The position numbers and the translations under genes are program-made. Of a DNA stretch of 64,000 nucleotides, positions 55,650 through 64,000 are shown piece after piece. The stretch is from Thauera linaloolentis 47Lol = DSM 12138. Its GTDB lineage: Bacteria; Pseudomonadota; Gammaproteobacteria; Burkholderiales; Rhodocyclaceae. Under the pieces are notes generated by a model. It had not been told where the DNA came from. It did not search any database and saw nothing but the letters and a program-made list of their open reading frames with translations. Numbering within the stretch: position 1 is the stretch's first letter; every line of letters begins with the position of its first letter. The stretch covers positions 1 to 64,000 of the forward strand of contig NZ_AMXE01000001.1 of assembly GCF_000310205.1 (NCBI RefSeq), read 5' to 3'.

Positions 55650-57137
55650 TCAGAAACGCATGCCGAGCGTGGCGCTGACGGCGTTTTCGGTGTAGTCGTC
55701 CGACCCCTCGGCCTTCTGGTACCGGTAGTTGAGACCGGCAGTCGTGTCCGGGCTGAGCCTGCGGGTCACTCCGATGCTGAAAACCGTGCGGTCTATGTCG
55801 CGGCTGCTGGTCCCCCGCCCCTCGGACTTCGATCGCATGACCGTACTGTTCAGCGTCGACAGACCCGAAAGCCGATGGGTAAACGCGACCGATGCCGAGC
55901 GGGTCTCGGTGTAATCGAACTCAGCGAAATCGCCTACCAGGACACCCGACATCGTATTGAGGCGCTCACGTTCGGTATTCCTCAAGAGGAACGTCAACGT
56001 GTTACGGGCGCCAGTCAGAGTAAGGCCGGCACTAATCGCTCGCTGCAGATAATATTCGTTGGTTCGGATACCGAAACCTCCGGCGCGGTCATATGCCTCC
56101 TGCGCCAGCCGTCTCCACTCCGACTCCGTGCCGCCCGGATAAATGGTCTTATAGAGGTCATACAACCCTCCCAGCCAATCCATTCCATCGTTGCCAAACT
56201 CATCGAGGTTGGAAGAGATGTCACGGCTAGCGGAGAAACTCCATGTCGACCTGGCCATACGGTGACGGAACAGGACGTCGTAACCGGTACCAAACACCCG
56301 GTCCTCACCTGTGGCGGAAATGCTGGTGCGTTCGGTCGGATACCAGTCGAAACCCGCCCCCCAGATCGCCCCTTCTTCTCCATCAACCAGGCTGTAATCG
56401 TTGGATTCATAACCGCCGATCAGCCTCACCCGGAACTGCGGATCGACGTTAACGAACAGCGTGGCACGGCCGATTTCCTGGGTGACCTCCCGACCCAAAC
56501 CTTGTTCGAAGGTCGTGTCGGTGCGTGCCAGATCGATGCCCCATCCGAAAAGACGCAAGGCACCCGGATCGGATACCGCCAGCGTCCAGCGTCCCTGCCG
56601 AGTATCTGCCAGCGTTCCGCTGCCGCCCTGCAGCCAGCGGGATTCGTAGCCCAGGCTGCCTGTACCCCCATCGCCGAACCTGAACTGGTAACGCGGCGCA
56701 ATCGACCACATGCGCGTTTCGTCAGCCTTGTCCGCGCTGAGCGAGTCGCCTCCGCCGCGGCGGCTGAATGCCGAAGTATCGGTACGGCTGATCGAGCCCG
56801 CCAGCGCGATGAACACCGCGTCCTCGATGGCCTCGAATTCACCATTGCCGCGAAAGGCCAGATACGTCTCGTTCTCGTCGGTTTCCTGGGCATGAACCAG
56901 GTTGCGCAGACTGGCATTCAAGTAGCCGCGAAACCGTCCGGACTCCCGCGACACTCCGATTCCAGGCGATATTTCGGCGACCCAGTCCTTCTGGGGATCG
57001 TCATCCGAGGTATCGACATTGTCCGTCCATGTCAGACGGGTATCCAGCCTGGGCGTCACGATCACCGTCTGCGCAGCCACCGGCGCGGCCGTAAGCACGG
57101 CGAGCGCGAGCAGCGACAGCGCCGGCATCGTCCTCAT
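55650..57137 (-). CDS. PEP-CTERM-system-associated outer-membrane beta-barrel protein
   Basis: The 495-residue protein has a signal peptide ending near VAAQT (residues 1-22) and then a long series of amphipathic strands with alternating aromatic and polar residues, ending in GMRF, the C-terminal phenylalanine typical of outer-membrane barrels. It matches the XrtA-locus outer-membrane family TIGR03016. It could be the outer-membrane pore for the polymer, since the locus has a short Wza-like protein but no separate BcsC/AlgE-type porin; this is an inference. The start at 57137 gives a proper signal peptide. 13 bases separate it from the kinase gene. Confidence 0.9.
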   Translation of the reverse strand: MRTMPALSLLALAVLTAAPVAAQTVIVTPRLDTRLTWTDNVDTSDDDPQKDWVAEISPGIGVSRESGRFRGYLNASLRNLVHAQETDENETYLAFRGNGEFEAIEDAVFIALAGSISRTDTSAFSRRGGGDSLSADKADETRMWSIAPRYQFRFGDGGTGSLGYESRWLQGGSGTLADTRQGRWTLAVSDPGALRLFGWGIDLARTDTTFEQGLGREVTQEIGRATLFVNVDPQFRVRLIGGYESNDYSLVDGEEGAIWGAGFDWYPTERTSISATGEDRVFGTGYDVLFRHRMARSTWSFSASRDISSNLDEFGNDGMDWLGGLYDLYKTIYPGGTESEWRRLAQEAYDRAGGFGIRTNEYYLQRAISAGLTLTGARNTLTFLLRNTERERLNTMSGVLVGDFAEFDYTETRSASVAFTHRLSGLSTLNSTVMRSKSEGRGTSSRDIDRTVFSIGVTRRLSPDTTAGLNYRYQKAEGSDDYTENAVSATLGMRF

Positions 57138-57150
57138 GCGTACGTACACC

Positions 57151-58086
57151 TCAGGCCGCCTGTTCGCGCGGGGCGTCGCCATAACCATAGCCATAGCCGT
57201 AATACGAGCCTGGACCTTGTCCGCGGGATTTGTTCAGCACCATGAGCTTGATGGGGCAACTCTCGATGGTGGCAAGCGCCTGCCTGACGATGGCGTGCGT
57301 CGTGCGCTCGGCCTCCACGACCATGACGATCTGCCCCATGTGGGTGGCCACGACGCGGGACTCGGTGGTCACCAGCAAAGGCGGCGAGTCGAAGATGATG
57401 ATGCGGTCCGGATAGCGGCTCGCCATCTGCTCGAGCAGGCGCGTCATGCTCTCGGAGGCCAGCAGTTCCGTCGCCCGCTGATGCGGCATACCTGCGGGCA
57501 GGATAGAGAGCTTCTCGATATTGGTCCGCAGCAGAACCTCGCTGAGGTCGGTCACGTCGCCCGCAAGCACGTCCATCAGCCCTTTTTCCGGCGGCAGTCC
57601 GAGCTGCCTGAGCACGGAGGGGCGCGACACGTCGGCATCCACGAGCAGGACGGTGTAATCGAGTTCCATCGCCATGCTGATGGCAAGATTGACCGCATTG
57701 AAGGTCTTGCCCTCGCCCGGCAAGGCGCTGGTCACCATGATCAGGTTGCCGTCGTCCACCTTGGCCGCACCGGTCGCCGTGGCATTGCGCAGCAAGGGGC
57801 GCTTGATGACCCGGTACTCCTCGGCCGTCGAACTGCGGGGCCGGTCCGGCGTGACCATGCCCAGCGCATCCAGCCGCTGCAGGTCGATCTGTGCGACACG
57901 CGACACGACACGGCTGAAGGTGTGGCCACCCGCCTTGGGCACTTCGGACGACTGGTTTGCAGCCAGCCCCACCGGCTCGGCGGCAGGTGTGGCGGCACCA
58001 GGTTGTACTACCGGCTCATCCGCGGGCTCACCCGACGCCTGCTTCAACTGGTCGAGGCGCTGTGCAGCTTTTTCGATAAGGCTCAT
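57151..58086 (-). CDS. XrtA-associated tyrosine autokinase (BY-kinase)
   Basis: The 311-residue protein is a stand-alone bacterial tyrosine kinase of the CpsD/CapB type. Walker A is LPGEGKTF (122-129), Walker A' is LLVDADVSRP with Asp150 and Asp152, and FDSPPLLV is Walker B. The C-terminal tail has five tyrosines (295, 296, 298, 300, 302) in a YYGYGYGYG cluster, the autophosphorylation site that sets assembly of the kinase ring and chain length. It matches the XrtA-locus family TIGR03018. Its partner, the chain-length protein, is encoded 14 bases upstream. Confidence 0.95.
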   Translation of the reverse strand: MSLIEKAAQRLDQLKQASGEPADEPVVQPGAATPAAEPVGLAANQSSEVPKAGGHTFSRVVSRVAQIDLQRLDALGMVTPDRPRSSTAEEYRVIKRPLLRNATATGAAKVDDGNLIMVTSALPGEGKTFNAVNLAISMAMELDYTVLLVDADVSRPSVLRQLGLPPEKGLMDVLAGDVTDLSEVLLRTNIEKLSILPAGMPHQRATELLASESMTRLLEQMASRYPDRIIIFDSPPLLVTTESRVVATHMGQIVMVVEAERTTHAIVRQALATIESCPIKLMVLNKSRGQGPGSYYGYGYGYGDAPREQAA

Positions 58087-58100
58087 CGTATCGTTCCCCT

Positions 58101-59648
58101 TCAGCCCTGGATCAGTTTGAGCACGACGACAGCAGCGGCGAAACTCGCGGCATACGCCACCACTCCGCTACCGAAGGCCAGCAAGCCACGCCGCCGCTTG
58201 CTCTTGCGCTCATCCGTCTGCAGCATCGATACCGTTCCCAGGACCGGAAGGCCGGTGACTTCACGCAGGCTGCGCCCGTCCGCAAATGCAGGACGCAACT
58301 GGCTGATCAGGAAGGTCAGCGCGAAACCGGCCGCCAAGCCCGCCAACGCGGCGAGGGGCAGCAGCAGAATGCGGTTGGGCGCCGATGGCGCGGTGGGCAG
58401 CGTGGGCGGGTCGATCACGCGGAAATCCGCGACCCCGCCCTGCGCATCCATCTCGACCGACATCGTGGCCGACTCGCGCCGGGCGACGAGACTATCGTAG
58501 TTCGCCTTATGGACATCGTAGTCGCGGTTGAGTTGTGCCATCTCCGCCTCGATTTCGGGCACCTGCTTGGCGATTTCCTTCAGAGACTCCAGACGGGCCT
58601 GGTATTCACCGGCACGGGCGCGCATGGACGCGACACGCGATTCCGACTCTGCGAGCGCGAGCTTCATCTGCTGGAAGACCGGGTTGGAATTCAGCGCCCC
58701 GAACTGGGAGCCGCCCCCCATGGCGCGCATTTCTTCGATCTGCTGGCGCTTCTGCGCTTCGAGCTCCTCGATCACACGCCTTGTACCGACGACATCCGGA
58801 TGCTGCTCGGTATACCCCTGCAGCAAGGCATCGAGATTGCGCTTGAGCGTATCGATACGGCCATCGATCTCGGGAATGGATACCGCCGAATTGGGCGGCG
58901 TCTGCGGCAGCAGTACGGGCTCCTCGCCGACAAGCTGGCGCTGCATGGCATCACGTGCATTTTCCGCTTCGCGCAGTTCGAGCTGGGCCTGCTGGAGCTG
59001 GGCCGTCACCTGTGCGATCTGCGTAACGTAATCCCGGCCACCATCACCGAGCAGCCCCATGTTGCGCAAGCGGAACTCCTTGACACGGTTTTCGGCCTCG
59101 ACCAGCTTCTGCTCGTAATTGCGGATCTGCTCTTCGATGAAGCGCCGGGCGGCATCGGAGTCCTGCCGCTTGCTGCCCAGGCCGGATTCGACGAACAGCG
59201 ACACCAGGGATTGCACGACACGCTGCGCACGCTCCGGCCGCGTATCCGCATAGGCCAGCGTGAACAGGTTCGTACGCTCCGCAGAACGTATCTGCAGACC
59301 CTTCGTAAGGCTCCCGATGAGCGCCTCGCGCTGCTCGGGCGTACGCACATCGAGATCGAGATCGGCCATCGTGATCAGCTTCTCGACATTGGGCCGGCTG
59401 ATCAGCGTACGGCTCAGCATCGCAATCTGCTGATCGATGTTGGGCTGCACGGCCAGACCGGACATCAACGGCCTCAGGACCGACTGCGTATCGACGTGGA
59501 TACGTGCCGTCGACTCGTAGCGGTCGGGCATCAGGTAGATGACGACACCGGCGGCGAGCCCGACGATCCAGGCAAATGCGAGCCCCCACCAGCGGAAACG
59601 CCACATGCCGCGCAGGTAGCCTACGATCTGTGTTACGAGTTCTTCCAT
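58101..59648 (-). CDS. XrtA-system polysaccharide chain-length determinant (Wzz/PCP-2 type)
   Basis: The 515-residue inner-membrane protein has membrane segments at about 20-40 and 425-447 and a third near 490-512. Between the first two is a long periplasmic coiled-coil region (about 160-410, rich in Q, E, R, A heptads), as in Wzc/GumC-type co-polymerases. It matches the XrtA-locus family TIGR03007. With the tyrosine kinase it makes a split Wzc, in which the membrane and kinase parts are separate proteins. PTAPSAPNRI just before the second segment is the conserved proline-rich motif of the family. It would control polymer length and couple to the export protein. Confidence 0.94.
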   Translation of the reverse strand: MEELVTQIVGYLRGMWRFRWWGLAFAWIVGLAAGVVIYLMPDRYESTARIHVDTQSVLRPLMSGLAVQPNIDQQIAMLSRTLISRPNVEKLITMADLDLDVRTPEQREALIGSLTKGLQIRSAERTNLFTLAYADTRPERAQRVVQSLVSLFVESGLGSKRQDSDAARRFIEEQIRNYEQKLVEAENRVKEFRLRNMGLLGDGGRDYVTQIAQVTAQLQQAQLELREAENARDAMQRQLVGEEPVLLPQTPPNSAVSIPEIDGRIDTLKRNLDALLQGYTEQHPDVVGTRRVIEELEAQKRQQIEEMRAMGGGSQFGALNSNPVFQQMKLALAESESRVASMRARAGEYQARLESLKEIAKQVPEIEAEMAQLNRDYDVHKANYDSLVARRESATMSVEMDAQGGVADFRVIDPPTLPTAPSAPNRILLLPLAALAGLAAGFALTFLISQLRPAFADGRSLREVTGLPVLGTVSMLQTDERKSKRRRGLLAFGSGVVAYAASFAAAVVVLKLIQG

Positions 59649-59729
59649 CAGGCTTCTTCAATCGACACGGAACTCATCGTCGTGCGCAGACGCGCCCGAA
59701 CGAGTCCCGGAGGTTGGCGGGCTGGCGAA

Positions 59730-60359
59730 TCAGAACCAGCTTTGCGGAATGATCAGGACATCACCGGGGCGCATCTCGACATTTGCCGAAACGTCACCGC
59801 GCTTGACCAGGTCACGGATGCGGACGCTGTACTGCTTGTTGCCCTCCGCGGTGCGCAGGATGGTCGCACCATTGCCGTCGGCGAACTCCGTCATGCCACC
59901 CACCGCGATCATGACATCGAGCAGCGTCATCTTCTGGTGATAGGGAAGAATCTTCGGTTCCGACGCTTCACCGACCACGCGGATCTGCTCGCTGTACGGC
60001 CCCACGAAGCCGGTGACGATGACCGTCACCACCGGCTCGCGGATGAACTTGCCGAGTGCCTGCTCGATATCGCGTGCCAGCGTCGTCGCGTCCTTGCCCA
60101 TGGCCGGCAGGTCCTCGACCAGCGGTGTGGTGATCTTGCCGTCCGGCCGGACCGGCACCGACATCGACAACTCCGGATTGCGCCAGACGACGATATTGAC
60201 GTTGTCACCCGGCCCGATCACGTAGTTGTACTCGGAGTCGGCCGCCGAAGCAGGCGCCGGCGGATAGGAGCTTGCGCACGCGGAAAGCAGCGCTCCGGCC
60301 GCCAGCACAGCCATTGCGCGCCACAGCATGCTGCACATTCTTGAAGACTTTTGGATCAT
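59730..60359 (-). CDS. XrtA-system exopolysaccharide export lipoprotein (Wza-like)
   Basis: The 209-residue protein begins with a lipoprotein signal; LLSAC puts the lipidated cysteine at residue 28. YVIGPGDNVNIVVWRNPELS starts the Poly_export domain, and a SLBB-like beta-grasp domain follows (GEASEPKILPYHQKMTLLDVMIAVGG). It matches the short export protein of XrtA loci (TIGR03027), which lacks the Wza C-terminal helix that spans the outer membrane; another protein, perhaps the nearby beta-barrel, must provide the pore. GAGGA lies about 8 bases before the ATG at 60359. It is the first gene of the 17-gene minus-strand block. Confidence 0.94.
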   Translation of the reverse strand: MIQKSSRMCSMLWRAMAVLAAGALLSACASSYPPAPASAADSEYNYVIGPGDNVNIVVWRNPELSMSVPVRPDGKITTPLVEDLPAMGKDATTLARDIEQALGKFIREPVVTVIVTGFVGPYSEQIRVVGEASEPKILPYHQKMTLLDVMIAVGGMTEFADGNGATILRTAEGNKQYSVRIRDLVKRGDVSANVEMRPGDVLIIPQSWF

Positions 60360-60877
60360 GTTCCAATTCCTCTCAGGATTCGTAGCCCGTCATGATACGA
60401 CGACAAGCTACGGTGGAATGCTAAGAAGCTGTTTAATATGGTCCGAGGAACAAATGCACACACTTGCAGACATCCTGGCATGCACAGGGTGAGCAGCGTT
60501 CCATATTTTTGTTGCAGCACAGCATTGTAACCTGCAGCGCTGCCCGACAAGAACATCATCGAAGGGCCGGATCCGGCTCACCCGGGCCATGCCCGTCTAG
60601 CGAGGCCGCGCCATAACCACAACCATAACCCGGATATCCGCCCGCGGGAGAGCACGCCAGCGCCACCTCGATCTCGTGTGCCGATGCGGACAAGAATCTC
60701 TTGCCGGACTGTAACTCGACAAAATCGACCCGGAGCGGAAACCCGGCAGCCGTGTGTGCGGGATTGCACGCTTGGCCATGGATCACGAGCACTGCGTCCG
60801 GTCCGCAATACCGGCGCCCCACCCCGGACCACCTCCACTGATGTGCAGACAATGGCCATGCGCGCATGCCAGGCAGG
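60360..60877. other. Intergenic region upstream of the exopolysaccharide export operon
   Basis: These 518 bases separate pilR from the first gene of block D. On the minus strand TACAAT at 60529-60524 with TTGTCG 15 bases upstream is a possible sigma-70-type promoter giving a leader of about 165 bases; the spacing is short, so the call is weak. I looked for a sigma-54 -24/-12 box (TGGCAC-N5-TTGC) and saw none. A doubtful reading frame at 60556-60867 is listed separately. The part from 60420 to 60540 is more AT-rich than its surroundings. Confidence 0.35.
60556..60867 (-). CDS. Doubtful small hypothetical protein downstream of pilR
   Basis: An open frame of 103 codons starts with ATG 10 bases after the pilR stop. 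It contains a plausible protein-like stretch, FPLRVDFVELQSGKRFLSAS followed by AHEIEVALAC, and ends in a Gly/Tyr-rich GYPGYGCGYG part. There is no good ribosome site, codon use is mixed, and I know no family. It could be a third gene of the pil operon, a decayed remnant, or chance. It has no ribosomal or membrane signature. Confidence 0.25.
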   Translation of the reverse strand: MRAWPLSAHQWRWSGVGRRYCGPDAVLVIHGQACNPAHTAAGFPLRVDFVELQSGKRFLSASAHEIEVALACSPAGGYPGYGCGYGAASLDGHGPGEPDPALR

Positions 60878-62262
<1,385 letters not shown>

Positions 62263-62266
<4 letters not shown>

Positions 62267-63831
62267 GGTTTCTGGCGCCCGCTGAGGATGAAATCCGCGC
62301 CCGGACCGGCCATCGCGAGTTCGAGCGTGGCATCGTTGGCTTCGGCCAGCTCGCGCGCGATGTAGAGCCCCAGGCCGGTGCCCTTGGCATGCGTCGTGAA
62401 GAAGGGTTCGAACAGGTGGAGACGCGTGGCCTCGTCCAGTCCGGGGCCATCGTCGCGCACGTGCAGGGCAATGCGCTCGCCGGCCAGCGGCACCGCATTC
62501 AGCGCCACCGCCGATGGTCTGCCCGAGCAATAGCGCCGCGCATTGGCCAGCAGATTATCCAGGATCTGGTGCAGGTGGGCGCGATCGATGGCGAAACTCA
62601 GCGACGGGTCGATGTCGACGGCGTACAGATCGCGCTCGACCGGATCGCTGAACACGCGCGCATCGATCACCTCGGCCACGAATTGCGCCAGCGGCAGCGC
62701 CTCGGGCAAGGCCTGTTCGCGCCGCCCCAGCGCCAGCACGTCGCGGATCATGCGTTCGATGCGCTGGGCATTGTCGTTGATGATGCGCGCCAACCGGGCC
62801 TGCATCTCGCCGCGCTTCTCCTCGCGCAGCAGTTCCGCCGCCTGGGACACGGCGGACAGCGGATTGCGGATCTCGTGCGCCATGCTGGCCGTCAGCCGGC
62901 CGAGCGCAGCCAGCTTGACCTGCTGCAGGTTGCGCTGGATGTCCTCGAAATCGGTCAGGTAGATCAGCGTGTCGCCCGCCGCCGCGCTGCCGGGCTCGCC
63001 GCACACCACGCGGCAACGCAGCAACCGGCCACCCGGACCGATGCGCAGCAGGCGATCGTCGATGCCGTGCTGGTACAGGACCTCGTCGAAGGCGGGATCG
63101 ATGTCGGCCAGGCGCAGGCCCTCGAGCAGGCCAGAACCGCAGCCATCCATGCCCAGCAGCACCGCGGCCTGTGGATTGGACTGCAGCACGAAGCCATTGC
63201 CGCTGGCGACGATGACGCCATCCTGCATGTCCCGGATGATGCGCTCGTTGACCGCCTGCTGCTTGGCCAGCGCCTCGCCCCGCTCCGCCGCCAGCGACGC
63301 ATTCGCCTGCGCCCGCGAGGCCAGCAAGCGGGCGACGAGCGCAATGCCGAAGAAGCCGGTGCAGAAGATGCCGACCTGCAGGAAATCGACCGGCAAGCCC
63401 CCCACCGCCAGCCGCCAGACGTTCTCGATCAGCACGGCGATGGTCGCCAGCGCAGCGAAGAACAGCACCATGCGCCCCTCGGCGACCAGGCCGGCCCCGG
63501 CCAGCATCACCATGATCAGAACCGGGATGCCGCTGCTGTAGCCGCCGCTCGCCCACATCATCAGCGACAGCGCGGCCACGTCGATGACGACCTGCAGCGC
63601 GGTCACCCGGGACTCGCCCAGGTACCCGGCCACCTCCTGGAAGCCGAGCCCGAGCGCGCCTGCCAGATAGGCAAAGGCGACGAAGCGGAACACCACCGGC
63701 GCCTCGTCGCCCAGGCCGAGTTCGCGCCCGGCAACGACGAACAGGCCTGCCAGCACGAGCCGGAACAGGTTGAAGAAGCGCAGCGAAGCGCGGCGCGAGC
63801 GCTCGCTGGCGATCGACGCGGCGGCGCTCAT
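62263..63831 (-). CDS. pilS: Sensor histidine kinase PilS
   Basis: The 522-residue protein has six membrane segments in residues about 20-175 without a large periplasmic domain, then a PAS domain (about 190-290, IRDMQDGVIVASGNGFVLQ), and a HisKA/HATPase core: phospho-accepting His319 in ASMAHEIRNPLSAVSQ, and ATP-binding boxes with LDNLLANARRY, DDGPGLD and GTGLGLYIARELA. This is the layout of PilS of Pseudomonas and other type IV pilus systems, which senses pilin level in the membrane. The ATG at 63831 lies one base after the upstream stop codon; a longer frame starting at 63903 would run inside the upstream gene. Confidence 0.93.
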
Positions 63832-63832
63832 T

Positions 63833-64000
63833 TCAATCCGCGCGCGGCCCGGCAAGCCGATGTGCAGCGCTGCAGTAGAAGCGCTCGCCGTCACGCACGC
63901 CATCGGACTCGGGCACGTTGACCCCGCAATGCGCGCATTCCAGCATGCGCTCAGGCGTGTCAGCCGCCTTGCCGCCCTTACCCTTGCCCCTGCTGCGGGC
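63833..64000 (-). CDS. PP0621-type zinc-ribbon protein, N-terminus cut by window edge
   Basis: The last 55 codons of a gene run in from the right edge and stop one base before the pilS ATG. The visible part starts with a basic stretch (RSRGKGKGGK), then MLECAHCGVNVPESDGV and FYCSAAHRLAG, a short zinc ribbon of CxxC followed by C-x3-H. This ending and its place before pilS match the PP0621 family of small membrane-anchored proteins found next to pilS in beta- and gammaproteobacteria; the expected N-terminal membrane helix lies outside the window. Its function is unknown. The overlap-tight spacing suggests one transcript with pilS and pilR. Confidence 0.8.
   Translation of the reverse strand, partial: ARSRGKGKGGKAADTPERMLECAHCGVNVPESDGVRDGERFYCSAAHRLAGPRAD

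Noticed and set aside
58509-60344. 611-codon plus-strand frame opposite the chain-length and export genes
   Set aside because: Antisense to two family-level matches; no domain seen.
21591-60359. PEP-CTERM protein encoded inside the island
   Set aside because: No accepted gene product ends in a PEP motif followed by a hydrophobic helix and an Arg-rich tail.
60360-60560. Sigma-54 (-24/-12) promoter for the exopolysaccharide operon
   Set aside because: No GG-N10-GC pair with the right flanks was found on the minus strand. GGTTACAATGCTGTGC comes close but has the wrong spacing.
62389-63921. 510-codon plus-strand frame opposite pilS
   Set aside because: Gln/His/Arg-rich antisense frame; pilS on the other strand has all kinase boxes.

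Overview
Organism. The window is GC-rich and reads as a chromosomal segment of a betaproteobacterium, most likely of the Rhodocyclales (Thauera / Azoarcus / Zoogloea group). This rests on a complete exosortase A (XrtA, EpsH type) exopolysaccharide locus with its family-specific accessory genes, a pilS-pilR pair preceded by a PP0621-type zinc-ribbon gene, GTP-dependent PEP carboxykinase, and a malic enzyme fused to a phosphotransacetylase domain. No rRNA, tRNA, insertion sequence, phage gene or CRISPR array was seen. The genus is an inference; a 16S or marker-gene search would settle it.

Layout. 1-9.3 kb holds housekeeping genes: a secreted adhesin-E-like protein cut by the left edge, a TPP riboswitch with thiD-thiC, an OmpA lipoprotein, an mscS-like/crcB pair, glnS and two small uncharacterised genes. 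9.3-21.5 kb holds rluF, an IclR regulator, a PBP7-type endopeptidase, a patatin, the maeB/pckG carbon-node pair, an aminotransferase, a lytic transglycosylase and ampD. 21.6-60.4 kb is one large exopolysaccharide island in four blocks. Block A (+, 21.6-33.0 kb): AMP-forming acyl ligase, beta-helix protein, asparagine-synthase-like protein, PLP decarboxylase, VanZ protein, MBOAT acyltransferase, SGNH-like partner, ATP-grasp ligase. Block B (-, 33.1-35.7 kb): acyl carrier protein, two alpha/beta hydrolases, TPR protein. Block C (+, 35.8-39.4 kb): glycosyltransferase, GNAT-like protein, flippase. Block D (-, 39.4-60.4 kb): 17 genes in one direction covering export, chain length, kinase, outer membrane protein, ATPase, deacetylases, FemAB protein, glycosyltransferases, exosortase A, asparagine synthase, acyltransferase, CapK-like ligase and O-antigen-type ligase. 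60.9-64 kb carries pilR, pilS and the start-less end of a PP0621-type gene.

How it fits together. Block D has a flippase/ligase/co-polymerase/export set for making and exporting a polysaccharide, plus exosortase A, which in other bacteria processes PEP-CTERM proteins. Blocks A and B add an activation and transfer chemistry (adenylating ligase, carrier protein, decarboxylase, amide-forming ligases, hydrolases, O-acyltransferase). My reading is that they build and attach an acyl or amino-acid-derived decoration to the polymer. The sequence supports the parts list; the pathway order is inference. No PEP-CTERM substrate, no priming sugar transferase, and no PrsK/PrsR regulators were found in the window.
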